Source: Acidobacteriota bacterium (GTDB taxonomy: Bacteria; Acidobacteriota; Holophagae; Holophagales; Holophagaceae). Taken from it: a stretch of 64,000 nucleotides of DNA. The DNA is taken from positions 235,851 through 299,850 of the forward strand of contig JACQZU010000021.1 of NCBI GenBank assembly GCA_016213735.1. The letters run 5' to 3'. Below the pieces are notes generated by a model, which saw only the letters and a program-made list of their open reading frames with translations, did not search any database and was not told the DNA's origin. The position numbers were made by a program, and so were the translations under genes. Numbering within the stretch: position 1 is the first letter of the stretch; every line of letters begins with the position of its first letter. Shown piece after piece: positions 1-7,771 of the stretch.

Positions 1-359
1 GCCAGGATCACCTGGTCGTTGCGGCTCCGGCCCAGGTGGATGCGTTTGCCGGTCTCGCCGAGCATCCGGGTGAGCTCCGCCTCGATGGCCGTGTGGCCGT
101 CCTCCTGCTCGGGGAGGATGTGGAAGGCCCCCTGCCCCGCCAGGTTGAGGATGCGCCGGAGCCCGTCCACCAGAAGGCGGGCCTCGGACCCCGGAAGAAG
201 CCCCGCCTCCGCCAGCATCCGCGCGTGGGCGGCGCTTCCAAGGCAGTCCCAGGGCAGAAGCTGGAGGTCCAGTTCGGGGTCCTCGCCCACCGTGAACCGG
301 TGGATCACCGCGTCCAGGGGCAGATCCTTGGCCCAGAGCTGGGCGCCGGGCTCAGGCAT
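1..359 (-). CDS. argH: Argininosuccinate lyase, N-terminal part (runs off window)
   Basis: Last step of arginine synthesis: cleaves argininosuccinate to arginine and fumarate in the cytoplasm. Only the first 119 codons are present; the gene continues past base 1. The start ATG (357-359) opens MPEPGAQLWAKDLPLD, and the fragment contains the family signature HTAIEAELTRMLGETGK followed by GRSRNDQV, which are substrate-binding segments of argininosuccinate lyases/fumarases. The first 8 bases overlap the end of the upstream deacetylase gene (ATGCCTGA), so translation is probably coupled. It is the last visible member of a leftward arg operon. The family is normally about 450 residues, so roughly three quarters is missing. 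Confidence 0.93.
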   Translation of the reverse strand, partial: MPEPGAQLWAKDLPLDAVIHRFTVGEDPELDLQLLPWDCLGSAAHARMLAEAGLLPGSEARLLVDGLRRILNLAGQGAFHILPEQEDGHTAIEAELTRMLGETGKRIHLGRSRNDQVIL

Positions 360-1422
360 GGCTGGCCTCCTTCCGGGCCTGCATGGTCCGCAGGTAGCCG
401 AGGGCCGCGGCCGCGTAGAAGGCGGCGCCTCGATGCAGCTCCGTGGCGAGCAGGTACTCGTCGGGGCGGTGGCTTCGGTGGGTGTCGCCCGGACCCACCT
501 TCACGGCCGGCAGCTCCCCGAGGCAGGCCCAGTCCGAGGTGGTGGCCGAGCCCACCGGGTTCGCGACTCCCGCCGCCGCAAGGGCGGCCTGAACGACGGG
601 TTCCGCGGGATCCGTGGCCCGGGGCAGGTAGCGGTCGGAGTGGATGCTCACCTCGCTCTCCAGCTGGCCTGCAAAGAAGCGCAGCAGCTCGTCGTGCTCC
701 AGGTTCGGGGTGGTGCGGAGGTCGATGAAGAACTCGCACGCGTCGGGGACGAGGTTCCGGGCGATGCCACCCCCGATCTGGGTCACCTGGGCCCTGGGTG
801 CGCCCAGAAGGGGATGCCCCTCGAATCGGAAGAGTTCGAGCCGGGCGATGTCCCGGGCGGCCTTGTGGATGGCGTTCTCCCCCAGGCGGGCATGGGCCAC
901 GTGGGCGCTCTCCCCCCGGGCGAGGCAGCGCAGGATGAGCATGCCCCGCTGAGCCGCGCAGACCTGGAGCCCCGTGGGCTCTCCCACGATGGCGGCGTCC
1001 AGGGCGCCCAGCCGGGGAAGGATGGCCTCGATCCCACCACTGCCGGTCTCTTCTTCCGCGGCGAAGGCGAACACGAGGGTGCCCGGGAGTTCCGCGGAGC
1101 GGAGGCCCAGGGCCGCGCCGGTCATGGCCGCCACGCACCCTTTGGCATCGTTGGCCCCCAGGCCCGTGAGGCGCCCTTCCATCCACTCCGGCTTCCAGGG
1201 ATCTCCGCTCCAGCCTGCCCCCGGGGGCACCGTGTCCAGGTGGCTGAGGAGGAGGAGGCGCGGGGCCCCGGATCCGATCTCGAAGACCAGGTTGTGCCCG
1301 GCCCGGGTGACCGAGATACCCTCGCCTTCCAGGATCCCCTGGAGGAGGTCCGCGGCCGGGCCCTCCTGACCGGAGAGGCTGGGCGCCTCGACGAGGCGCT
1401 TGAGCAGGTCCTCGAGGTTCAC
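352..1422 (-). CDS. argE: M20 family amidohydrolase, ArgE-type (probable N-acetylcitrulline/acetylornithine deacetylase)
   Basis: Zinc-dependent M20 deacylase, 356 aa. Metal-ligand motifs are in family order: SHLDTVPPG (His/Asp), GANDAKG (bridging Asp), AEEETG (catalytic Glu pair), VGEPTG and a C-terminal THRSHRPDEYL. The next gene in the cluster but one encodes an N-acetylornithine carbamoyltransferase, so the likely substrate is N-acetylcitrulline, giving citrulline plus acetate. That specificity is inferred from context, because ArgE, DapE and AcCit deacetylases cannot be told apart by motif alone. The start is GTG at 1420-1422, overlapping the argB stop as GTGA; the 3' end overlaps argH by 8 bases. 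Confidence 0.85.
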   Translation of the reverse strand: MNLEDLLKRLVEAPSLSGQEGPAADLLQGILEGEGISVTRAGHNLVFEIGSGAPRLLLLSHLDTVPPGAGWSGDPWKPEWMEGRLTGLGANDAKGCVAAMTGAALGLRSAELPGTLVFAFAAEEETGSGGIEAILPRLGALDAAIVGEPTGLQVCAAQRGMLILRCLARGESAHVAHARLGENAIHKAARDIARLELFRFEGHPLLGAPRAQVTQIGGGIARNLVPDACEFFIDLRTTPNLEHDELLRFFAGQLESEVSIHSDRYLPRATDPAEPVVQAALAAAGVANPVGSATTSDWACLGELPAVKVGPGDTHRSHRPDEYLLATELHRGAAFYAAAALGYLRTMQARKEASHA

Positions 1423-2327
1423 GGGGCGTTCCCCGCGGCCGGCGCCTCGCCCTGGGCCACCAGCATGGTGCCGCTGCCCTCGTTGGTGAAGACTTCCATC
1501 AGCAGGCCGTCCTGGGTGGCTCCGCTGACGATGTGGACGGCGGGAACCCCCCCCTGGAGGGCCGCCTTGGCGGCGGTGATCTTGGGGCGCATCCCGGTCT
1601 TGATGGAGCCGGCCCTTTCCAGGGCTTCGAGGGCCTTCAGGTCCGCGAAGGGGACCAGGCTGCTGGGGTCCTCCACGTTCCGGAGCAGGCCGGGCACGGT
1701 GAGAAGGAAGAAGAGTTTTTCGGCCCCCAGGGCCTGGGCCAGGCTGGCGGCCACGGTATCAGCGTTGGTGTTGAAGACCTGGCCTTCGGCGTCGGCGGTG
1801 AAGGGCGCCACCACCGGCACGTAGCCCCCCGCGAGGAGGTGGCGAAGGAGGGCGGGGTCCACCGCCTTCACGTCCCCCACCAAGCCGAAGTCCACCAGCT
1901 GCCCGTCCACCAGCACCGGCGGGCGCTTCTCGGCCCGCACCAAGCCTCCATCCAGGCCTGAGAGGCCCACGGTCGGCACTCCGGCGGCCTCCAGGTCGGC
2001 CAGCAGGTCCATCTGGAGGCGTCCCTTGAAGGCCATCTTGGCGGCCTCCAGAACCTCGGGGGGCGTCACGCGGCGGCCGGCCACCTTTTCCGTGGGCAGG
2101 CCCATGGTCTCGCAGAGGCTGTCGAGGCCCGTGCCCCCCCCGTGGACGATGACGACGGGAATGGAGAAGCTCCAGAGCACCGCCAGCTGGGCGGCCAGGT
2201 TCTTCCGGAGCTTGGCGTCGTCCAGCAGCTCCCCGCCGAACTTGACCACGAAGATCTTGCTGCGGAACTGGCGCACGTAGCGAGAGGCGCTGCGGATGGT
2301 GGCGAAGGGATCGTGCGGGTGGGTCAT
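1419..2327 (-). CDS. argB: Acetylglutamate kinase
   Basis: Phosphorylates N-acetylglutamate, second step of arginine synthesis; 302 aa amino-acid-kinase fold. Visible motifs are KIFVVKFGGELL near the N-terminus (phosphate-binding Lys/Gly loop), VIVHGGGTGLD (acyl substrate loop), FNTNADTVAA, and SIKTGMRPKI near the C-terminus (ATP site). The reading frame stays open to 2414, but the ATG at 2325-2327 has an AGG ribosome site 8 bases upstream, and the extra upstream residues are translated from a palindromic repeat, so 2327 is chosen. The gene overlaps the deacetylase start by 4 bases. Confidence 0.92.
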   Translation of the reverse strand: MTHPHDPFATIRSASRYVRQFRSKIFVVKFGGELLDDAKLRKNLAAQLAVLWSFSIPVVIVHGGGTGLDSLCETMGLPTEKVAGRRVTPPEVLEAAKMAFKGRLQMDLLADLEAAGVPTVGLSGLDGGLVRAEKRPPVLVDGQLVDFGLVGDVKAVDPALLRHLLAGGYVPVVAPFTADAEGQVFNTNADTVAASLAQALGAEKLFFLLTVPGLLRNVEDPSSLVPFADLKALEALERAGSIKTGMRPKITAAKAALQGGVPAVHIVSGATQDGLLMEVFTNEGSGTMLVAQGEAPAAGNAP

Positions 2328-2378
2328 GGGGCTACCTGGAGGGGGATTCACTTCGGAGGGCAAGGAGAAGGAAAAAAT

Positions 2379-2466
2379 TCTCACCACGAAAAACACAAAA
2401 AGGCACGAAAACAAGCTGCATCACGGTGAATTCTTTCGTGCGGGTTCGTGTTTTTCGTGGTTGAGA
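2379..2466. repeat. CCACGAA-type imperfect palindromic repeat between argF' and argB
   Basis: About 88 bases form a long imperfect inverted repeat. The left arm TCTCACCACGAAAAACAC (2379-2396) pairs with GTGTTTTTCGTGG followed by TTGAGA (2448-2466), and an inner CACGAAA / TTTCGTG pair extends the stem. A related element lies at 3512-3568. Its AT content differs from the flanking genes. Short elements beginning CACCACGAA are recalled as interspersed repeats in several bacterial genomes; function unknown. It could act as an intercistronic hairpin stabilising or attenuating the arg message. Confidence 0.8.
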
Positions 2467-2485
2467 TGATTTCCTCCGTGGTTCC

Positions 2486-3487
2486 TCATGATCCGTTTCC
2501 GATCAACAGGTCGAGGAGGGCGCGCTGGACATGGAAGCGGTTCTCGGCCTCGTCCACGACGCGGCACTGGGGGGAATCCAGCACGGCGTCCGAGACCTCT
2601 ACGTTGCGCCGGACGGGCAGGCAATGCTCGAAGATGGCGTCCGGGGCCATGCGGGCCAGGTGGGCGGTGCTGGTGAGCCACTCCGGGTGGGCCTTCACCG
2701 CTTCGGGCCCCGGGCCGCCGGCGGTGGCGGGCCCCCAGGACTTGGCATACAGCACCCGGCTGCCCGCGAGGGCCGAATCAAGGTCGTGCGTGACGCTCAC
2801 CGAGCCGCCCGCGGCCTGGGCGTAGCCCCGGGCCTCCGCCAGGACCTCGGGCATCAACTCGAATCCCTCGGGGTGGGCCACCCGCACCTCGCAGCCGGCC
2901 GCGGCGGCCGTGAGGAGGAAGGAGTTGGGCACCGCCTTGGGCAGGGGCTTGATGTGCGGGGCCCAGGCAAGGGTCACGGGCAGCCCCCGGGTGGGGCCGA
3001 AGAGCTCCCGGGCGGTGAGGAGGTCCGCCAGGCCCTGGCAGGGGTGCTCCCGGGCGCTCTCCATGCTGATCACGGGCACGGTGCTGTACTGGCGGAAGGC
3101 GCCGATCACCGGATCGGCGTGGTCCGCCGCGTCGTCGGCGCAGGTGGCGAAGGTGCGCACCGCGAGGGCGTCCGCATAGCGGGCCAGGACGGGCACCGCC
3201 TCCCGGACGTGCTCGGCCCGATCGCCGTCCATCACGGCCCCGAGCCGGTCCTCCAGCTTCCACACGCCATTGCCCACCTCCAGCACCACCGCGCTGCCTC
3301 CGCCGCGGATCATCACCGTCTCGAAACTGGCCCGGGTGCGCAGCGAAGGGTTGAAGAACACCATGGCCAGCACCCGGTCCACCAGGTGCTTGGGGAAGCT
3401 GCCCTTCCATGCGGCGGCCCTGGACAGAATGCGTTCCACGCCCTCCGGGCCCAGGTCCCTGATGTGGGTGAAGTGACGAAGCGTCAT
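2486..3487 (-). CDS. argF': N-acetylornithine carbamoyltransferase
   Basis: Transfers the carbamoyl group from carbamoyl phosphate to N-acetylornithine, giving N-acetylcitrulline, in place of the usual ornithine transcarbamylase step. Length is 333 aa. It carries the carbamoyl-phosphate motif FFNPSLRTRASFE, then EHPCQGLADLL. Features shared with the Xanthomonas AOTCase are VMDGDRAEH, a Trp just before it in VWKLEDRLG, YAKSWG, HCLPVRRNVEVSDAVLDS and DEAENRFHVQ. Ordinary OTCases and ATCases lack the VMDGD and YAKSWG context. ATG at 3485-3487 follows GAGG by 5 bases. It lies between argD and argB, each separated from it by a CCACGAA-type palindrome. Confidence 0.9.
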   Translation of the reverse strand: MTLRHFTHIRDLGPEGVERILSRAAAWKGSFPKHLVDRVLAMVFFNPSLRTRASFETVMIRGGGSAVVLEVGNGVWKLEDRLGAVMDGDRAEHVREAVPVLARYADALAVRTFATCADDAADHADPVIGAFRQYSTVPVISMESAREHPCQGLADLLTARELFGPTRGLPVTLAWAPHIKPLPKAVPNSFLLTAAAAGCEVRVAHPEGFELMPEVLAEARGYAQAAGGSVSVTHDLDSALAGSRVLYAKSWGPATAGGPGPEAVKAHPEWLTSTAHLARMAPDAIFEHCLPVRRNVEVSDAVLDSPQCRVVDEAENRFHVQRALLDLLIGNGS

Positions 3488-3511
3488 GGCTGCCTCAGAG
3501 AAGAAGATTCA

Positions 3512-3568
3512 CCACGAAGACCACGAAAGGAACCGCCATGGGAGTGGGTGGTCTTCCTGTCTTCGTGG
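3512..3568. repeat. CCACGAA-type palindromic repeat between argD and argF'
   Basis: CCACGAAGAC at 3512-3521 is matched by its exact reverse complement GTCTTCGTGG at 3559-3568, with a further partial inner pairing (GACCACGAAAGG with GGTCTTCCT). It starts 25 bases upstream of the argF' start, so it lies within the leader. It has the same core (CACCACGAA) and similar size as the element at 2379-2466, indicating one dispersed family. Confidence 0.75.
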
Positions 3569-3581
3569 TTCCAATTCCATT

Positions 3582-4781
3582 TCATCCCTTCCCCCCGAAA
3601 TCCCGGATCGCGTCGAGGAGGGCCCGGACGGCGTCATCGGTGAGGGTGAGCGGGGGCATGAGGCGCAGCACCTCCGGGTCGTGGGAACCGCCCACCAGGA
3701 TGCGCCGGTCCTGGAGGAATGTCTTGAGGGCCTTGGCCCGACCGGGAACGCGCAGACCCAGGAGGAGTCCCTCCCCGTGGACCCTCGTCACGACGGACGG
3801 ATCCACGGCGTCCCGGATCCACTGGCCCAACCGGGCGGCCCTCTCGGCGAGCCGTTCCTCCCGGATCACCTCCAGGGTGGCGAGGAGCGCGGCGGAGGCC
3901 AGGGGGCCGCCTCCGAAGGTGGACCCGAGGTCCCCCGTGCCCAGGCGGGCGGCGACGGCTTCGTTCATCAGGAGGGCCCCCATGGGAACCCCGCTGGCAA
4001 TGCCCTTGGCCAGGCTCATCAGGTCCGGGTCCACCCCGTAGTACTGGGCGGCGAAGGGAGTCCCCAGGCGGCCGAAGCCGGTCTGGACTTCGTCGAAGAT
4101 CAACAGCGCCCCGGCGTCGTCGCAAGCCTTCCGGAGGGCCCGGAACCAGGCGGGATCCGCCGTGCGCACCCCCGCCATGCTCTGAATGGGCTCCACGATC
4201 ACGGCGGCGGCCTGCCCCAGGTCGGCCTGCTCCAAGGCCTCGCCGTCACCGAAGGGCAGGAAGTCCACGGGGGCGAGAAGGGATTCGTAGCCGTGGTGAA
4301 GCTTGGGATCGTCCGTGGCCGAGAGGGCCAGCAGCGTGCGGCCGTGGAAGCTGCCCCGGAAGGCCACGAAGGAGTGGCGCCCCGTCAGCTTGGCCGCCAC
4401 CTTGAGGGCGTTCTCGTTGGCCTCGGCGCCGGAATTGCAGAAGAAGGCCGAGGCCATGGCGGTGGGCGCGAAGGCGAGCAGGGCCTCGGCGGCGGCGTCC
4501 CGGACCGGAAGGCGGGCCGCAGTGGAGTAGAAGATCAGTTCCCGAGCCTGGGCGGCGATGGCCTCCGCCACCCTGGGGTGGGCGTGGCCCGTGGCGCACA
4601 CGCAGTGGCCCCCGTAGAAGTCGAGGTAGGCGTTCCCCTCGGCGTCGAAGACCCGGTCCCCCGCGCCCCGCAGGAGCGGAAAGGGGTAGGGCGGGTAGGT
4701 GGGCAGGAGGGCCGGCAGGCTGGAGGTCACAGGGGCTCGCGGAAGGCTGCATGCCGTGGGCATGAGACGCATAATATGCAT
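3582..4781 (-). CDS. argD: Acetylornithine aminotransferase
   Basis: PLP-dependent class III aminotransferase converting N-acetylglutamate semialdehyde to N-acetylornithine; up to 399 aa. Motifs: [27 protein letters not shown] (PLP phosphate), [20 protein letters not shown], and the Schiff-base lysine in LAKGIASG at about residue 259. Three in-frame ATG codons (4781, 4772, 4763) compete for the start. The first has GAGG 10 bases upstream and is used here, but homology begins only near PPYPFP, so a shorter form is possible. It is the first gene of the leftward arg operon and diverges from argR across a region with operator-like palindromes. Confidence 0.92.
   Translation of the reverse strand: MHIMRLMPTACSLPRAPVTSSLPALLPTYPPYPFPLLRGAGDRVFDAEGNAYLDFYGGHCVCATGHAHPRVAEAIAAQARELIFYSTAARLPVRDAAAEALLAFAPTAMASAFFCNSGAEANENALKVAAKLTGRHSFVAFRGSFHGRTLLALSATDDPKLHHGYESLLAPVDFLPFGDGEALEQADLGQAAAVIVEPIQSMAGVRTADPAWFRALRKACDDAGALLIFDEVQTGFGRLGTPFAAQYYGVDPDLMSLAKGIASGVPMGALLMNEAVAARLGTGDLGSTFGGGPLASAALLATLEVIREERLAERAARLGQWIRDAVDPSVVTRVHGEGLLLGLRVPGRAKALKTFLQDRRILVGGSHDPEVLRLMPPLTLTDDAVRALLDAIRDFGGKG
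4769..4779. promoter_or_regulatory. Possible weak ArgR half-operator overlapping argD start
   Basis: GCATAATATGC is a palindrome centred on one base, in a sharply AT-rich patch of a GC-rich genome and overlapping the first argD start codon. Its TGCAT-type half-sites resemble those of the stronger box at 4867-4880, but the spacing is not the classical 5-4-5, so it is a weak call. Confidence 0.3.
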
Positions 4782-4866
4782 TCAGGGACGTCCTCGAAGC
4801 AAGTTCTTTTTTTTGATTTTTTTGAAAATATCATTGAATTCAAGACATTCCCTCCTTGCATTGATC

Positions 4867-4880
4867 TGCAAATTTTTGCA
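4867..4880. promoter_or_regulatory. ARG-box-like operator in the argD-argR intergenic region
   Basis: TGCAAATTTTTGCA is a perfect 5-4-5 palindrome (TGCAA, ATTT spacer, TTGCA), the geometry of bacterial ARG boxes, ending 10 bases before the argR start. It sits next to the gene for the arginine repressor and opposite argD, the first gene of the arg operon. That supports autoregulation and repression of argD-argH by arginine-bound ArgR. The half-site TGCAA differs from the E. coli TGAAT type. The flanking TTGCATT and TTGCATATTTCA repeats may form a second, overlapping box. Confidence 0.6.
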
Positions 4881-4890
4881 TATTTCAACC

Positions 4891-5304
4891 ATGCCTCACT
4901 CCCTGGACCAGGCCATCCTCCAGGCCATCGCGCGCGGCGACGCCGCCGATCAGGACACCCTCCTCCGTCGCCTGGCCCGGCAGGGCCACGAACTCACCCA
5001 GTCCACCCTGTCCCGGCACCTCAAGAAACTGGGCATCCACAAGGTGGAGGGCGTGTACCGCCGGACCGAGGCTCCCCGGGGGGGACTCCCGAGCTTCACC
5101 CTCACCGTCGCCCCCCCCAACCTGATCGTTCTGCGCACCGCCCCGGGCTTTGCCAACGCCCTGGCCCTGCGGCTGGACGCGGCTGAACTCCCGGGCCTCG
5201 TGGGAACCATCGCGGGGGACGACACCGTGTTCATCGCCGTGGAGCCCCCCGCCGGGCTCCAGCCCATGGCTTCCCGCGTTCGGACGTTCTTGAACGGGGC
5301 CTGA
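4891..5304 (+). CDS. argR: Arginine repressor
   Basis: Arginine-responsive transcriptional regulator, 137 aa. The N-terminal winged helix contains [19 protein letters not shown], matching the ArgR recognition helix (TQATVSRDIKELxLVKV). The C-terminal half carries [16 protein letters not shown] and [18 protein letters not shown], the oligomerisation/arginine-binding segment of the family (GDDT is the arginine-contact region). The frame stays open upstream to 4699, but ATG 4891 begins exactly at homology ([13 protein letters not shown]). It diverges from argD and is convergent with, and only 6 bases from, the serine hydrolase gene. Confidence 0.92.
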   Translation: MPHSLDQAILQAIARGDAADQDTLLRRLARQGHELTQSTLSRHLKKLGIHKVEGVYRRTEAPRGGLPSFTLTVAPPNLIVLRTAPGFANALALRLDAAELPGLVGTIAGDDTVFIAVEPPAGLQPMASRVRTFLNGA

Positions 5305-5310
5305 CGCCCC

Positions 5311-6600
5311 TCAGCGCACCAGGGCCTGGTACACCTGGGTCTGGAAGTCGCCGCGCCAGTTGAGCCCGCCCCAAGGATTCCGCTGGGTCATCAGCACCGC
5401 CACCAGCCGCTCCTTCGGGTCCACCCAGAAAGTGGTCCCGTAGGCCCCGCTCCAGCCCCACATTCCCGGGGTTCCAAGCTGGCGGGAGGCCCCCAGGTCC
5501 ACCAGCACGGAGACCCCGAGGCCGAATTCCCGGCCCGGGCTGATGGGCGGCAGGTCGTGGGTGGCGCTGGCGGTCATGAGCTGCACGGTCTTGGGGGCGA
5601 GCAGCCGGGTGCGACCCAGGATCCCGCCGTTCAGAAGCAACTGGAGGAAACGGGAGAAGTCCGTGGCGGTGGAGACCAGCCCGGCTCCCCCGGAGAGGTA
5701 GCGTTTGCCGCTCCGGTATCCCGCCTCCGGGGACAGATCCAGGAAACCGAAGCGCTCGGGATCCCGGAGGGGCCGGATTCCGCCGCCTTCCGCGGCGGTG
5801 GCGACGGCCGCGAAGCGGGACCCCTTCTCCGGTGGCACCGAGAAACCCGTGTCCACCATCCCGAGGGGGCGGAAAATCCGCTCCTCCAGGAAGGCGTCCA
5901 GGGGGCGTCCTGAAGCCACCTCCACCACCCGCCCGAGGACATCGCTGGCGAGACCATAGTGGAAGGCCGTGCCGGGATCGTGGACCAGGGGGGCCTTGGC
6001 CAGTCGGGCCACGTTTTCCGCCAGGGTGATCCCAGGATCGTCCAGGCCGTCGCTGACCCCCAGTTTCCGGTAGGCCTGCTGCACCGGCCCGTCCCCATTG
6101 AAGCCATAGGAAAGACCCGCTCGGTGCGTCAGCAGGTCGTGCACGGTGACCTGCCGGGAGGGTTTCTTCAGGGAGGGCGCCTCCCCGGCCTTGCCGGGCA
6201 CGGCCACCTGGACCTCCTTGAATTCCGGGCAGAACTTCGACAGGGGATCGTCCAAGCGGAGCCGACCCTCCTCCATCAGCATCAGGGTCGCCACGCTGGT
6301 GACGATCTTGGTCATGGAGGCGATGCGGAAGATGGTGTCCGGACGCATGGGCCGGCGTCCTTCCACGTCCTGGGTTCCCAGGGCCCGGAACAGGACCTCC
6401 TTCCCGTCGCGGGCCACCAGCAGCACGAGCCCCGGCAGTTCCTTTCGGTCCACGGAGCCTTGCATCACCCGCGCTAAACCCTCAAGTCGCGCGGGATCAA
6501 AGCCATGGACCGGATGGGGTGCGGCCGGAGGAACCCCACCGGAAACCGTCGCCACCCAGGGGAGGGCGACCAGGGCCGCAAGGATCAGGCGTCGAGGCAT
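5311..6600 (-). CDS. Serine hydrolase, beta-lactamase/esterase (class C-like) family, exported
   Basis: 429 aa with a signal peptide (MPRRLILAALVALPWVATVSGG). Catalytic SxxK is SMTK at about residue 100 in IFRIASMTKIVTSVATLMLMEEG; the second motif is probably the Tyr in FHYGLASDVLG, and a C-terminal WGWSGAYGTTFWVDP replaces the usual HTG-type element. This pattern fits EstB-like esterases and D-aminopeptidase-like proteins rather than a resistance beta-lactamase. ATG at 6598-6600 follows GGAG by 7 bases; an upstream in-frame start at 6624 is not preferred. It lies 58 bases downstream of ruvB on the same strand. Confidence 0.85.
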   Translation of the reverse strand: MPRRLILAALVALPWVATVSGGVPPAAPHPVHGFDPARLEGLARVMQGSVDRKELPGLVLLVARDGKEVLFRALGTQDVEGRRPMRPDTIFRIASMTKIVTSVATLMLMEEGRLRLDDPLSKFCPEFKEVQVAVPGKAGEAPSLKKPSRQVTVHDLLTHRAGLSYGFNGDGPVQQAYRKLGVSDGLDDPGITLAENVARLAKAPLVHDPGTAFHYGLASDVLGRVVEVASGRPLDAFLEERIFRPLGMVDTGFSVPPEKGSRFAAVATAAEGGGIRPLRDPERFGFLDLSPEAGYRSGKRYLSGGAGLVSTATDFSRFLQLLLNGGILGRTRLLAPKTVQLMTASATHDLPPISPGREFGLGVSVLVDLGASRQLGTPGMWGWSGAYGTTFWVDPKERLVAVLMTQRNPWGGLNWRGDFQTQVYQALVR

Positions 6601-6658
6601 GAAGGGGCTCCGGTTGGGACCCACTCTACCCGCGGCGGAGCGGGGGGCCCAAGTGGCC

Positions 6659-7678
6659 TCACCCGAACAGCGGCCCTGCGCTTGGCTTGATCCCCAGGTA
6701 GGCGTAGGCGTTCTCGGTGGCCCGGCGGCCCTGGAGGGTCCGGTCCAGGAAGCCGATCTGCATGAGGTAGGGCTCCACCAGGTCCTCCAGGCTGTCGCCC
6801 TCGTTCTCCCCCAGGGCGGCTGCCAGGGTCCGCAGCCCCACGGGGCCGCCCCGGAACTTCCCGCACAGGGCTTCCAGGTAGGCCCGGTCCAGGCCGTCCA
6901 GGCCCAGTTCGTCCACCTCGTGAAGGGCCAGGCAGGCGGTGGCGATGTCCTCCGTGATGACGCCCTTCCCCTTCACCTCGGCGAAATCCCTGCAGCGGCG
7001 AAGGAGCCGGTTGCAGATGCGCGGAGTGCCGCGGCTGCGCCGTGCGATGGCCTCGGCCCCCTCGGGGGCCATCTCCACCCTCAGCACCCGGGCGCTGCGG
7101 TCGGCGATGACGGCCAAATCGGACCTGCTGTAGAAATCCAGGCGGTGGACCATGCCGAATCGGTCGTGGAGGGGCTTGCTCAGCAGGCCCGCCCGGGTGG
7201 TGGCCCCCACGAGGGTGAAGGGGCGGAGGTCCACCTTGAGGGTCTGGGCCGAGGGCCCCTGGCCGATGAGGATGTCCAGCTTGCGATCCTCCATGGCGGC
7301 GTAGAGCAGTTCCTCGATCGCGGGTGGAAGACGGTGGATCTCGTCGATGAAGAGGAATTCCCCTTCCTCCAGGTTCGTCAGGATGGCGGCCAGGTCCCCC
7401 TTCTTCTCCAGGGCCGGGGCCTGGATCACCTTGCAGGGGTTGCCCATCTCATTGGCCAGCACGTGGGCGAGGGTTGTCTTCCCCAGGCCGGGGGGGCCGA
7501 AGAGCAGCACGTGGTCAAGGACGTCGCCCCGTTTCCGGGCGGCCAGCAGCGCGATCTCGAGCCGTGCCTTCACCTTTTCCTGTCCGATGTACTCCCCGAG
7601 CCGCTGGGGACGGAGGCTGAGTTCGAAGCCCTCGTCCCGTTCCGAGGCGTCCAGGTCCGGATTGCGGTGGAAATCCAT
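6659..7678 (-). CDS. ruvB: Holliday junction branch migration ATPase RuvB
   Basis: 339 aa AAA+ motor that drives branch migration with RuvA. Visible: [16 protein letters not shown] near the N-terminus, Walker [13 protein letters not shown], Walker B FIDEIHRL, sensor-1 VGATTRAG, arginine-finger region [14 protein letters not shown], and the C-terminal winged helix ending in [11 protein letters not shown] and [16 protein letters not shown] 7676-7678 opens MDFHRNPD and is preceded by GGGGGA; the open frame upstream of it has no homology. ruvA and ruvC are not adjacent. Confidence 0.96.
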   Translation of the reverse strand: MDFHRNPDLDASERDEGFELSLRPQRLGEYIGQEKVKARLEIALLAARKRGDVLDHVLLFGPPGLGKTTLAHVLANEMGNPCKVIQAPALEKKGDLAAILTNLEEGEFLFIDEIHRLPPAIEELLYAAMEDRKLDILIGQGPSAQTLKVDLRPFTLVGATTRAGLLSKPLHDRFGMVHRLDFYSRSDLAVIADRSARVLRVEMAPEGAEAIARRSRGTPRICNRLLRRCRDFAEVKGKGVITEDIATACLALHEVDELGLDGLDRAYLEALCGKFRGGPVGLRTLAAALGENEGDSLEDLVEPYLMQIGFLDRTLQGRRATENAYAYLGIKPSAGPLFG

Positions 7679-7771
7679 GAAATCATTCCCCCACGGGGTG
7701 AAGCCGATGTCCAGTCTGGGGCACAATACCTTCGTCGCCCCCCCCTGATCATCCCCCGATCCGGAGTCCCA

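Noticed and set aside
2328..2414. Extended N-terminus for ArgB
   Set aside because: The extra residues come from a palindromic repeat, and a ribosome site precedes the internal ATG at 2327.
5311..6600. Beta-lactamase resistance gene
   Set aside because: It has SxxK, but the third motif and overall pattern match esterase/peptidase-like members; no reason to infer resistance.
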